The position numbers and the translations under genes are program-made. Below the pieces are notes generated by a model that was given only the letters and a program-made list of their open reading frames with translations, was not told the DNA's origin and did not search any database. A stretch of DNA of 64,000 nucleotides from NCBI RefSeq assembly GCF_000196875.2, contig NC_014532.2, positions 1,426,001-1,490,000 of the forward strand, read 5' to 3'. Source of the stretch: Halomonas elongata DSM 2581. GTDB lineage: Bacteria > Pseudomonadota > Gammaproteobacteria > Pseudomonadales > Halomonadaceae. Numbering within the stretch: position 1 is the stretch's first letter; every line of letters begins with the position of its first letter. Positions 35,728 to 44,453 of this stretch are shown piece after piece.

Positions 35728-36201
35728 ATGTTGAAACTGACCGAACGCCTGGGGCCCATCGAGACGGCGCGGGCGAGTGACACCCTGACCTTGCCGTTCG
35801 AGTCGCGTACCCGGGGGCGGCTCAAGGCGACCAGCGATGGCGGCCGTGAGCTGGGGTTGTTCCTGGATCGCGGCTCGGTGCTGCGCGATGGCGATGGCCT
35901 GCGTGCCGAGAGCGGAGAGATCGTGATGGTCCAGGCGGCTGACGAGCCGGTGGTCACGGCCTGGGTCGGTGCCGGCCTGCCGCTGGCCAGGCTCGCCTAT
36001 CACCTGGGCAACCGCCATGTGCAACTGGCGCTGGGCGAGAACGAGCGCGGTGGCTTCGTGCGCTTCCCGCCGGATCATGTGCTGGAAGAACTGGCCGAGC
36101 GGCTCGGCGCGCGGCTCGAGCGCCACGTGGCGCCGTTCGATCCCGAGCCTGGCGCCTATGGCGCAGCCGGTCATCATCACGGTCACGATCATGTCCATTG
36201 A
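35728..36201 (+). CDS. ureE: Urease nickel metallochaperone UreE
   Basis: A 157-residue nickel chaperone that passes Ni2+ to UreG. It has the GRLKATSDGGRELGLFLDRGSVLRDGD N-terminal domain, the AYHLGNRHVQLAL nickel-binding region and a histidine-rich tail (HHHGHDHVH). The ATG at 35728 is used rather than the TTG just before it. The short gap after ureC contains a degenerate GAGCTACGGGCT-like heptamer. The tail overlaps the ureF start by eleven bases. Confidence 0.95.
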   Translation: MLKLTERLGPIETARASDTLTLPFESRTRGRLKATSDGGRELGLFLDRGSVLRDGDGLRAESGEIVMVQAADEPVVTAWVGAGLPLARLAYHLGNRHVQLALGENERGGFVRFPPDHVLEELAERLGARLERHVAPFDPEPGAYGAAGHHHGHDHVH

Positions 36202-36880
36202 AGCCGGCCATCGCGATCCGCTGGCCCTGGCGGGGTTGCTGCAACTGGTCAGCCCGGCGTTGCCGATCGGTGCCTTCGCCTGGTCGCAGGGTTTGGAGAG
36301 CGCCTTCGAACTCGGCTGGGTGAATGATGAGGAAAGTCTCGAGGCCTGGGTGCAGGGCGTGCTCGACGATGGGCTGACGCACTGTGACCTGCCGGTGCTG
36401 GCGCGTGTCATGCGGGCCTGGGAGGGCGGCGACGCGGCGGCGTTGACGTACTGGAACGACTGGTTGCAGGCCAATCGCGAGACCCGGGAACTGCTCGAGG
36501 AAGAGCGCCGCCTGGGGGCGGCGCTGGTGCGGCTGCTGGGCAACCTGGAGCTCTTGCCGGCAGCGCCTGGGCCCCCGGAGACGCCGGGCTATGTGGTGAT
36601 GTTCGGCCTGGCAGCCTGGCGACGCGGGATTACCGAGCGGGAGGCGCTGCTGGGCTTCGCCTGGGCCTGGCTCGAGAACCAGCTGGCGGTGGCCTGCAAG
36701 GCCTTGCCTCTGGGGCAGACGGCGGCCCAGCGCATCATCGAGCGCATGCGGCCCGCCCTGGCCCGGGCGGTCGAGGCGGCGTCGAGGTTGCCTGACGATG
36801 AGCTGGGGCCGGCTCTGCCCGGCCTGGCGCTCGCCAGTGCCCTGCACGAGACCCAGTATTCGCGGTTGTTTCGAAGTTGA
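36191..36880 (+). CDS. ureF: Urease accessory protein UreF
   Basis: A 229-residue helical maturation factor acting as a GTPase regulator of UreG. Typical stretches are LLQLVSPALPIGAFAWSQGLESAFELGWV, DLPVLARVMRAW and LPLGQTAAQRII. The ATG at 36191 overlaps the end of ureE. Confidence 0.95.
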   Translation: MSIEAGHRDPLALAGLLQLVSPALPIGAFAWSQGLESAFELGWVNDEESLEAWVQGVLDDGLTHCDLPVLARVMRAWEGGDAAALTYWNDWLQANRETRELLEEERRLGAALVRLLGNLELLPAAPGPPETPGYVVMFGLAAWRRGITEREALLGFAWAWLENQLAVACKALPLGQTAAQRIIERMRPALARAVEAASRLPDDELGPALPGLALASALHETQYSRLFRS

Positions 36881-37133
36881 CAGATGGAAGCCGCCAGGCC
36901 AGCGCACTGCGCTCACCACGCCCCGCGTCCGAAACCCTGGCGCCTCGCTCGGTCTCCTGCGGTCGGAAAGACGGCACCGCCCTGTGCCGGCTTTCCTCGA
37001 TCTTCCTCCCTGAAGATCGACCGCGTCGCCTCGACCGAGTCACCAGCGGCCACGCGAGGTGGATTCGGCAGCGGCCGGCCTGGCTGCACCGCAAACCTGA
37101 CAGAGCCGCCCTGACGGCCAAGGAGAAAACGAG
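36881..37133. other. Unexplained 253-base gap between ureF and ureG
   Basis: In most urease operons ureF and ureG are adjacent. Here 253 bases intervene. All three plus frames have short open stretches (up to 86 codons), but none has a good ribosome site or a recognisable family. The only clear signal is the ureG ribosome site (AAGGAG) at its end. No strong hairpin or sigma-54 element is visible. Confidence 0.5.
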
Positions 37134-37760
37134 ATGAAACATTGCCTTCGTGTAGGCGTTGGTGGTCCGGTGGGCTCCGGCAAGACGGCACTGCTCAAGC
37201 AGCTCTGCCTGGCATTGCGCGATCACTACGACCTCGCCGTGGTGACCAACGATATCTACACCCGCGAGGATGCCGACTTCCTGACGCACCACCAGGCGCT
37301 GCCCGCCGAACGGATTCTCGGGGTCGAGACCGGCGGTTGTCCGCATACCGCGATCCGCGAGGATGCCTCGATGAACCTCGCCGCCATCGACGATCTCCAG
37401 GCCCGCCATCCGGGGCTCGAGCTGGTGCTGGTCGAATCCGGCGGCGACAATCTGTCGGCGACCTTCAGCCCGGAGCTTTCCGATCTGACGCTCTACGTGA
37501 TCGACGTGTCGGCCGGCGACAAGATTCCGCGCAAGGGCGGGCCGGGCATCACCAAGTCGGACCTGTTGATCATCAACAAGATCGACATTGCTGAACAGGT
37601 GCACGCCTCGCTCGAGGTGATGGAGCGCGATGCCGCCATGATGCGCGGCGAGCGGCCCTTCGTGTTCACCAACCTGCACGACGGCGTGGGCCTGGACACC
37701 ATCGTCGACTTTCTCGTCGAGCGCGGCATGTTGCCCGACCGGCTCGACAAGCGTTCCTGA
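37134..37760 (+). CDS. ureG: Urease accessory GTPase UreG
   Basis: A 208-residue SIMIBI GTPase delivering nickel to urease. It shows the P-loop [14 protein letters not shown], the switch region [13 protein letters not shown], the nickel-binding CPH motif in [34 protein letters not shown] and the base-recognition motif [10 protein letters not shown]. Clear AAGGAG upstream. Confidence 0.97.
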   Translation: MKHCLRVGVGGPVGSGKTALLKQLCLALRDHYDLAVVTNDIYTREDADFLTHHQALPAERILGVETGGCPHTAIREDASMNLAAIDDLQARHPGLELVLVESGGDNLSATFSPELSDLTLYVIDVSAGDKIPRKGGPGITKSDLLIINKIDIAEQVHASLEVMERDAAMMRGERPFVFTNLHDGVGLDTIVDFLVERGMLPDRLDKRS

Positions 37761-37800
37761 ACTGCAACCGATGAACCTCGATCACGACAAGGAGATCACC

Positions 37801-38391
37801 ATGCCTTCTGTGCCTTATTTCCGTTTCTGGCTCGCGGCCCCGATTCTGCTGCTGGTGTCCGGCATGGCCATGGCCCACCCCGGCCATGGGGCCGAGCAGG
37901 GCGGCTTCATGGCCGGTCTGGCGCATCCATTGTTCGGCCTCGACCATCTGCTGGCGATGGCGGCCATCGGCCTGTGGAGCCTCGGTCAGTCGCGTCGCCT
38001 GCGCATGGCCGTGCCGCTGCTTGCGGTGGGCGGCATGATCATCGGGGCGGGGCTGGCCGTCGCCGGAATCGGACTGCCGGGCGTGGAGAGTGCCATTGCG
38101 CTGTCGGTCCTGCTGGCGGGCGTTCTGGTCGCGACCCTGGCGAAGTTGCCGAGTCTGGTCGGCGGTCTCCTGGTGGTGGGCTTCATGCTCTTCCACGGCC
38201 ATGCCCACGGTACCGAGATGCCGCATGGTGCCTCGCTGGTCACCTATCTGGCGGGTTTCAGCCTGGCGACCCTGGCCATCACCCTGGGCGCGCGTCTGGC
38301 CGGCGGCTGGCTGCAGGCTCGGCAGAGCCGCTCGCTGCGCGTCGTCGGTGGCGTGATTGCGGCGATTGGCGCCTTCTTCGCCCTGTCCTGA
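37801..38391 (+). CDS. ureJ: HupE/UreJ family nickel permease
   Basis: A 196-residue membrane protein. After a cleavable signal ending in MAMA comes the family motif HPGHGAEQGGFMAGLAHPLFGLDHLLAMAAIG, rich in histidines that bind nickel, then about six membrane helices and a second cluster FHGHAHGTEMPHG. Its place after ureG suggests nickel supply to urease. The ATG at 37801 has AAGGAG upstream. Confidence 0.92.
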   Translation: MPSVPYFRFWLAAPILLLVSGMAMAHPGHGAEQGGFMAGLAHPLFGLDHLLAMAAIGLWSLGQSRRLRMAVPLLAVGGMIIGAGLAVAGIGLPGVESAIALSVLLAGVLVATLAKLPSLVGGLLVVGFMLFHGHAHGTEMPHGASLVTYLAGFSLATLAITLGARLAGGWLQARQSRSLRVVGGVIAAIGAFFALS

Positions 38392-38487
38392 GCGGGTGAA
38401 CGTCGAAACCTGCACACTGGACGACAAGCCGGTATGCTGCTCGGCATGGGGCCAGAGGACTGGCCAACAGCAGCAGGGAGCGCCGGC

Positions 38488-39960
38488 ATGCCGAGACTCG
38501 CAAGTACCCGCCGGGGAGGCGGCAGGATCATGTGGTTGTGGGGAGCCTTGGCCATCGTGCTGGTGCTGTGGGGCGCCATGGCCGTCTGGCAGCGATACAA
38601 GCCGTTGCCCGAGGGGATCGGGCAAGCGCATCCCGAGCGGCGTGCCGTCGAGGCGCGCCTGCTCGTCGACGAGACCTGGTATGATGACTCCGGGCAGCGG
38701 CATCTCGACCAGGCGATCTTCGACGAAGTGCTGGCGATGATCGGCCAGGCTCGTCGCCTGATCGTGATGGACATGTTCCTGTTCAACGACTTCGCGGGCG
38801 ACGCGGCGGAAGACGCCGATTTCGTGCCGCTCTCGTCTCGCCTCACCGATGCGCTGGTCGAGCAGCGCTCCCGTTATCCCGACCTCGAAGCGGTGGTGAT
38901 CACCGACCCGCTGAACACGGTGTACGGCGGTCTGGCGCTGGAGCATCTCGAGCGGTTGCGCGAGGCGGGCATCAAGGTCGTGATGACCGATCTGGACCGG
39001 CTGCGTGCGTCCAATCCGCTGTGGTCCGGGCTCTGGCACCTGGGGATCGACCGGCTGGGCAATGATCCCGAAGGCGGCTGGCTGCCCAACGCGATGGGCT
39101 ATGGGCGGGTGACCCTGCGCAGCTATCTGGCGCTGCTCAACTTCCGTGCCAACCACCGCAAGACGCTGGTGGTGGATCAGGGCGATGGCTGGGCGGGGCT
39201 GGTGACTTCCGCCAACCCTCATGACGCCAGCAGCCTGCACGATAACCTGGCGCTGCGCTTCGAGGGGCCGGCGGCGCTCGATCTACTGGCCTCGGAATGC
39301 CCGGTCGCGGCCTGGGCCGGGGTGACGCTGCCAGGTCCACCGCCGCCCGCGCCGTCCAGCGAGCCCGAGGGCGCGACCTTGAGGGTGCTGACCGAAGGGG
39401 CGATTCGCGATGCCTTGCTGCAGGTGATACGTGACGCGGCGCCTGGCGACCGGCTGGATGTCGCGGTCTTCTATCTGTCGCACCGGCCCGTGATCGACGC
39501 GCTGATCGAGGCGCGCCAGCGTGGCGTGACGGTGCGCGTGCTGCTCGATGCCAATCGCGAGGCCTTTGGCATCAAGAAGGGCGGCATTCCCAATCGTCCG
39601 GTGGCCGAGGAGCTGGCAGCGGCCGATGTCGAAGTGCGCTGGTGCGTTACCCGGGGCGAGCAGTGCCACACCAAGCTGCTGCTCCACCGGCCGGCGGCAG
39701 GCCACGATGTCTCGATGATACTGGGATCGGCCAACTACACGCGCCGGAACCTGGACGATCTCAATCTGGAAACCAACGTAGGCATGACGGGGCCAGCGAC
39801 GCAGCCGGCCCTGGCCGACGCCATCGACTATGTCGAGCGACAGTGGCGCTCGACGCCGGCGCGCACCACCAGTCGTGAATACACCGAGGCCGATGATGTG
39901 GGCCCCATGGCCTGGTGGCGGTATCGACTGATGGAAGCCAGCGGGCTTTCCACCTTCTGA
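38488..39960 (+). CDS. Phospholipase D-like (HKD) membrane-anchored protein
   Basis: About 490 residues with a basic N-terminus and one membrane anchor (WLWGALAIVLVLWGAMAVW), followed by two PLD-type halves. The first HKD motif is complete (H223, K225, D230 in NHRKTLVVD, then SANPHDAS). The second (H394, K396 in CHTKLLLHRP, then LGSANYTRRNL) lacks the aspartate, with arginine in its place. A cardiolipin synthase-like phosphatidyl transfer or hydrolysis is possible, but activity is uncertain. The starts at 38434 and 38530 are alternatives; 38488 has GGGAG at seven bases and keeps the positive residues before the anchor. Confidence 0.82.
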   Translation: MPRLASTRRGGGRIMWLWGALAIVLVLWGAMAVWQRYKPLPEGIGQAHPERRAVEARLLVDETWYDDSGQRHLDQAIFDEVLAMIGQARRLIVMDMFLFNDFAGDAAEDADFVPLSSRLTDALVEQRSRYPDLEAVVITDPLNTVYGGLALEHLERLREAGIKVVMTDLDRLRASNPLWSGLWHLGIDRLGNDPEGGWLPNAMGYGRVTLRSYLALLNFRANHRKTLVVDQGDGWAGLVTSANPHDASSLHDNLALRFEGPAALDLLASECPVAAWAGVTLPGPPPPAPSSEPEGATLRVLTEGAIRDALLQVIRDAAPGDRLDVAVFYLSHRPVIDALIEARQRGVTVRVLLDANREAFGIKKGGIPNRPVAEELAAADVEVRWCVTRGEQCHTKLLLHRPAAGHDVSMILGSANYTRRNLDDLNLETNVGMTGPATQPALADAIDYVERQWRSTPARTTSREYTEADDVGPMAWWRYRLMEASGLSTF

Positions 39961-39975
39961 GTCCTGCGCCGGCGG

Positions 39976-40905
39976 TCAGTCCACGTGGGTGACCGCCTGA
40001 TGGCGGGAGTCGACGTGCCAGGGCAGGCCGAGGCGGGTATTGCGCTCCAGCTCGGCGATGACCTGGGCGCCGAGCAGCAGGATGATGGCTCCGACCTCGA
40101 GGATCAGCAGGATCACGATCAGCGTTGCCAGGGAACCATAGACGGCGTTGACGAAGGAAAGGTTGGTGAAATAGAAGATCAGCAGCAGGCGCGCGCCTTC
40201 CCAGAGCAGGGCGGCGACGAAACCGCCGACCAGGGCGCGATGCAAGGCGATGCGCACCACCGGCATGACCTTGTAGATGGCGCTGAACAGCAGGAAGACA
40301 CCGACGAAGCTGGTCAGGTTGAGCATCGGCCCCGAGAGGCCCGAAAGCGGCAGTTCACGGCCGAGCAGGGCCATCCAGACGGCATTGACGGCGTTGACCA
40401 GGCTGACCATGAGGGTCAGGCTCAACAGCCCGGCGCCGAGCACCAGCATGAAGGCGTAGGGCATCAGCACCGAGACCCAGACCGAGCGGTCGGTGTGGGT
40501 GTCCGGAGCGTGGAAGATGATCGCCAGGGCATCCTCGAGCATGCGAAAGGCGAAGGAACTGAAGACCAGCAGCACCGGAATGCCGAGGATGCCGATGGCG
40601 TCACGCGAATCGAGCAGCGAGCGCACGGCATCGAGCACCACCTCGGCATAGGCGGGGGTGAGATGCCGCACCTGGATCGACAGAACGCCCATCAGCTGCC
40701 GTTCGTCCACCACGCCGGCCAGCAGGACGACCAGCAGAGCGAACAACGGCACGATCGACAGCAGGACGTTGTAGCCGACGCCACCTGCCAGCAGGATGCC
40801 GCGATTGCGCAGGAAGGAGGTCAGTACCCGCCAGCCGAAGCAGGCCACCCGGCTGACGAAAAGCGGCAGGCGGCGTCTTGATGGTGAAGCCGGAGAATCG
40901 GACAT
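39976..40905 (-). CDS. YihY/BrkB family inner membrane protein
   Basis: A 309-residue membrane protein with six predicted helices. Family landmarks are FLRNRGILLAGGVGYNVLLSIVPLFALLV near the N-terminus, a central helix pair, and FYFTNLSFVNAVYGSLATLIVILLILEVGAIILLLGAQ near the C-terminus. Proteins of this family were once misnamed ribonuclease BN; their function is unresolved. The ATG at 40905 is preferred to the TTG at 40911. Confidence 0.88.
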   Translation of the reverse strand: MSDSPASPSRRRLPLFVSRVACFGWRVLTSFLRNRGILLAGGVGYNVLLSIVPLFALLVVLLAGVVDERQLMGVLSIQVRHLTPAYAEVVLDAVRSLLDSRDAIGILGIPVLLVFSSFAFRMLEDALAIIFHAPDTHTDRSVWVSVLMPYAFMLVLGAGLLSLTLMVSLVNAVNAVWMALLGRELPLSGLSGPMLNLTSFVGVFLLFSAIYKVMPVVRIALHRALVGGFVAALLWEGARLLLIFYFTNLSFVNAVYGSLATLIVILLILEVGAIILLLGAQVIAELERNTRLGLPWHVDSRHQAVTHVD

Positions 40906-41127
40906 GGGCAAACCGGTCGAGAGTCTTTCGGCATGATACGCTGTCCGACGCGATTCGCGTCAATCGCCGTACCGGGGGGGAACGTTCGCTTGTGAACGAT
41001 TGTGCCCGGGTATCGGCAGGGGGACGCCAGGCAACGCCTCAGGGTGTATGCTGAAGCGACCTCATTGCGTATGGCCCGGGAAGGGGCCAGCACCATACAC
41101 ATCGACCCATCTCGGGGGAGAAAGCCG

Positions 41128-42147
41128 ATGTCAGACAGTTCCATGCGAGAGCTCTTTCAGGACAATCGAGTCAGGGTACTGGCCATCGTGGCCGTGGTGG
41201 CCGTGATCTGGGCGCTGTTCGCTCAATCCAGCGCCAGTTCCAGCAACGAAGCGCGTGATTCCCTGCAATCACGGCTGGAAGCGGTGCAGACCGAGAACGA
41301 ATCACTCAAGGCCCGGGTGGCCGAGCACGAAGCGGCACAATCCGAGGTCGAGGAGCTTCGGGCGCGTGCCGACGAGCTCGAGAAGCAGCGCCAGGCCGCC
41401 GAGGCCGAGCTGGAGAGCGTCACCGCTGAAGTCGAGCAGGCCAAGGCCCAGCTCGAGGAAGCCAATACGGCCCTCGAGCCCTTGCAATCCAAGGTGTCCG
41501 AGGCCGAGCAGAAGCTAGAGAAACGTCAGTCCTCCCTGGAGGATGTCCGCCAGCAGGCGGAGAAAGCCTCCCAGGCACGTGACGAGGCCGAGGCGGCCCG
41601 CGATGAGGCCGTGAAGGCTCGCAAGCAGGCCGAGCAGCAACGCGAGACGCTGGCGGAAAAGGTCGCCAAGCTCGAGGAGCAGCGCGACGAGCTCAAGTCT
41701 TCCCTGGAGCCGCTGCGCGAGGAGCATCAGCAGCTGCAAGCCCAGCGCGACGAGGCCAGCAGCAAGCTGGAAGCGCTGAAGACCAAGCTCCAGGAAGGCC
41801 GCAAGGAACTGGCCGGGCTCGATTCCAGGGTCGAGGCGCGCAGCCAGCAGCTGGCGCAGTTGAAGAGCGACCTGGCCGGCTGGCGCGAGGCCCTGGCCGA
41901 CCTGGATGCCGAGGTGGCGTCCAACGACCAGGCTGATGGCAAGCAGGCCCAGGCCGGGGACAGCAGCGAGTCTGCGTCGTCCTCCGAGTCGGCCAAGGAT
42001 GACAAGGCTCAGCCGCAGGATGGCGAGGCGAAAGCGTCGTCCTCCGAATCGGCCGAAGACGAGAAGGCTCAATCCCAGGGTGGAGAGGAAGCCTCGTCTG
42101 ACGACGCGAAGCAGGAAAAGCAGGACGTGAAGGCCGAGGAAGCCTGA
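41128..42147 (+). CDS. Membrane-anchored coiled-coil protein with acidic repeat tail
   Basis: A 339-residue protein of unknown family. One N-terminal membrane segment (VRVLAIVAVVAVIWALFA, about 16-33) is followed by about 250 residues of continuous heptad-rich coiled coil (EARDSLQSRLEAVQ to ALADLDAEV). The tail is low-complexity and acidic, with two near-identical repeats of about 20 residues containing ASSSESA(K/E)D(D/E)KAQ. The GGGGGAG upstream of 41128 fixes the start. It may be an envelope-spanning scaffold. Glutamine and glutamate richness makes database hits to myosin-like proteins uninformative. Confidence 0.8.
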   Translation: MSDSSMRELFQDNRVRVLAIVAVVAVIWALFAQSSASSSNEARDSLQSRLEAVQTENESLKARVAEHEAAQSEVEELRARADELEKQRQAAEAELESVTAEVEQAKAQLEEANTALEPLQSKVSEAEQKLEKRQSSLEDVRQQAEKASQARDEAEAARDEAVKARKQAEQQRETLAEKVAKLEEQRDELKSSLEPLREEHQQLQAQRDEASSKLEALKTKLQEGRKELAGLDSRVEARSQQLAQLKSDLAGWREALADLDAEVASNDQADGKQAQAGDSSESASSSESAKDDKAQPQDGEAKASSSESAEDEKAQSQGGEEASSDDAKQEKQDVKAEEA

Positions 42148-42184
42148 CACCTGTCATATCGTTGATGAGGGTCATTGACGAAAG

Positions 42185-42208
42185 AAGGGCACGCCACGGC
42201 GTGCCCTT
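42185..42208. terminator. Terminator downstream of the coiled-coil gene
   Basis: 10-bp stem (42185-42194 with 42199-42208) and a 4-nt loop, starting with AA and ending in TTT. Confidence 0.8.
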
Positions 42209-42311
42209 TGTCGTTCATGGGCATCCCTGACGTTGCATCACGCGGTGAGGGGGCGGGTATACTGGCGTTATCCGACCGTCCGGTCGGCCCCAAATGTAAA
42301 AGGAGCGAGTC

Positions 42312-43118
42312 GTGATCGAAGGGGTCAAGCATATCGTCGCCGTGGCATCCGGCAAGGGGGGCGTCGGCAAGTCCACCGTCACTGCCAACCTGGCCCTGGC
42401 CATGGCTGCCGAAGGGTATCGCGTCGGTATCCTCGATGCCGATATTCATGGACCCAGCCAGGCTCGCATGCTCGGCGTCGCCGAGGGCACGAGACCGGAA
42501 TCGGCTGGGGAGAAGCGCCTCAAGCCCCTGGAGGCCCACGGGCTGCAGGCAATGTCGATGGCGTTCATGATCGATGTCCGCGAACCGACGGTATGGCGTG
42601 GCCCGATGGTGGCCGGCGCTTTCCAGCAGTTGCTGACCCAGACGGTGTGGGACGATCTGGACGTGCTGTTCATCGACATGCCGCCCGGCACGGGGGACAT
42701 TCAGTTGACGCTGGCGCAGAAGGTGCCGGTGGACGGTGCCGTGATCGTCACCACACCCCAGGACATCGCACTGCTGGACGCCCGCAAGGGCATCGAGATG
42801 TTCCGCAAGGTCAATGTGCCCACCTTCGGGGTGGTGGAGAACATGAGCTTGCATGTCTGCTCGAATTGCGGTCACAGCGAGCCGATCTTCGGCGAAGGTG
42901 GCGGTGAGCGCATCGCCGCGGAATACGACACCCAGCTGCTGGGTCGCCTGCCGTTGACCCTGGCCATTCGTGAACAGGCCGATGGCGGCAAGCCGACCGT
43001 GGTGGCCGAGCCCGATGGCGAAGTGACCGCCACCTTCCGCGACATGGCGCGCCAGGTAGCCGAACAGCTGGGCAATGCGGTGGAGGATGAAGGGCCGGAT
43101 ATCTCGTTCAGCGAATGA
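42312..43118 (+). CDS. mrp: Mrp/ApbC-type iron-sulfur cluster carrier ATPase
   Basis: A 268-residue P-loop ATPase that carries Fe-S clusters. It shows the deviant Walker [41 protein letters not shown] and the cluster-binding CxxC in [17 protein letters not shown]. It lacks the N-terminal DUF59 domain of longer Mrp proteins (about 350-370 residues). The start is a GTG preceded by AAAAGGAG; no in-frame upstream extension with a DUF59 is visible. Confidence 0.92.
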   Translation: MIEGVKHIVAVASGKGGVGKSTVTANLALAMAAEGYRVGILDADIHGPSQARMLGVAEGTRPESAGEKRLKPLEAHGLQAMSMAFMIDVREPTVWRGPMVAGAFQQLLTQTVWDDLDVLFIDMPPGTGDIQLTLAQKVPVDGAVIVTTPQDIALLDARKGIEMFRKVNVPTFGVVENMSLHVCSNCGHSEPIFGEGGGERIAAEYDTQLLGRLPLTLAIREQADGGKPTVVAEPDGEVTATFRDMARQVAEQLGNAVEDEGPDISFSE

Positions 43119-43197
43119 GCTGCCGGCGAGCCGTGACGGCACGCGTCTTGCCCGCTATCATGGCGGGCTTGTTTCGACCCATCAGGACGACCTCTTC

Positions 43198-43764
43198 ATG
43201 AGCATCAAATCCGACCACTGGATCCGTCGCATGGCCGAGAACGAGGGCATGATCGAGCCCTTCGAGGCCGATCAGGTACGTTATGTGAACGACCGTCGGG
43301 TGATCTCCTACGGGACGTCCAGCTATGGTTACGATGTCCGCTGTTCCGATGAATTCAAGGTGTTCACCAACATCCACTCGGCGGTGGTGGACCCCAAGGG
43401 ATTCGATGAAAAGAGCTTCGTCGACATCAAGGGCGATGTCTGCGTGATCCCGCCGAACTCCTTCGCCCTGGCGCGGACCATCGAATACTTCCGCATTCCC
43501 CGCAGCGTGCTGACGATCTGTCTCGGCAAGTCCACCTATGCGCGTTGCGGCATCATCGTCAACGTGACGCCGCTCGAGCCGGAGTGGGAAGGGCATGTGA
43601 CCCTGGAATTCTCCAATACCACCAACCTGCCGGCCAAGATCTACGCCAACGAAGGCGTGGCCCAGATGCTGTTCCTGGAATCCGACGAGGTCTGCGCCAC
43701 CTCCTACAAGGATCGCGGGGGCAAGTACATGGGGCAGCGAGGGGTGACGCTGCCGCGGACCTGA
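43198..43764 (+). CDS. dcd: dCTP deaminase
   Basis: A 188-residue trimeric enzyme converting dCTP to dUTP for thymidylate synthesis, normal family length. Conserved stretches are [21 protein letters not shown], the catalytic [32 protein letters not shown] region and [10 protein letters not shown]. The start at 43198 follows dcd norms; the frame runs upstream into mrp. It lies 79 bases after mrp, a common neighbour pair in gammaproteobacteria. Confidence 0.96.
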   Translation: MSIKSDHWIRRMAENEGMIEPFEADQVRYVNDRRVISYGTSSYGYDVRCSDEFKVFTNIHSAVVDPKGFDEKSFVDIKGDVCVIPPNSFALARTIEYFRIPRSVLTICLGKSTYARCGIIVNVTPLEPEWEGHVTLEFSNTTNLPAKIYANEGVAQMLFLESDEVCATSYKDRGGKYMGQRGVTLPRT

Positions 43765-43848
43765 ACGCGCGCTGTGCCGAAGCGGAGGGGCGATGCCAGG
43801 TTGCTTGTCAGTCCCTTCGGCCTTTGGCGTGGCAGGCTCGCGACGTGA

Positions 43849-44208
43849 TTATTCGAGGCCGAGTTCCCGTCGGCGCTTTTTGCTCAGCCCCATCGTCACT
43901 AGATGATGCGATTTTCCGAGATAGTGGCTCAACTCGTCGTTGGGGCATTGGCGGCCGTCGTATAGCTGTATCCATTTCAGGCCGCGCGAGGCCAGGTAGG
44001 GAGCGGGTCTGAAGCCTGGTTGATCGCGCAGCACCTCGAAGTCGAGCTCCGACACCTTGAAGGTGAATGCCGGCGTATCGAGCTTCTCCCAGCCGCCGAT
44101 GGCGAATACCTTGCCTCCGACCTTCCAGACATGGGAACCGCCCCATTGCATGACGTAGGTGGTCGCCGGCAGGCAACGGCAAACGTCATTGTACTCGTCG
44201 TACGTCAC
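43849..44208 (-). CDS. MmcQ/YjbR family protein
   Basis: A 119-residue protein of the MmcQ/YjbR family with a cyanobacterial-like DNA-binding fold. Characteristic are TYDEYNDVCRCLPATTYVMQWGGSHVWKVGGKVFAIGGW and LKWIQLYDGRQCPNDEL. I choose the GTG at 44208, six bases after AAGGAG and opening with the usual TYDEYN; the ATG at 44253 adds 15 residues without family support. The function is unknown. Confidence 0.88.
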   Translation of the reverse strand: MTYDEYNDVCRCLPATTYVMQWGGSHVWKVGGKVFAIGGWEKLDTPAFTFKVSELDFEVLRDQPGFRPAPYLASRGLKWIQLYDGRQCPNDELSHYLGKSHHLVTMGLSKKRRRELGLE

Positions 44209-44453
44209 TCCGATCTCCTTGGCGGCGACATTCCTCGAGCGGTGCTTGGCCACCAGAATGCTGCGTGATCACGGGGCGCCCAACGTTCATTCGTGTGTCT
44301 GTCATCCGGGCTTCCCGGAGGTCGCCATGAGTTCCTGGCAGGAAATATTGCAAACACCTGATTGAATCGTTCGTTTTATTGCCTATCTTTTCAGGTATCG
44401 GTGTCGCTGGATCGCACCGATTTCCAGGGCAATAAGACAATAAGGACACGATA

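Noticed and set aside
36884..37137. Small genes of 71-86 codons in the ureF-ureG gap
   Set aside because: Overlapping frames in all three phases, no ribosome sites, arginine/proline-rich, no family match.
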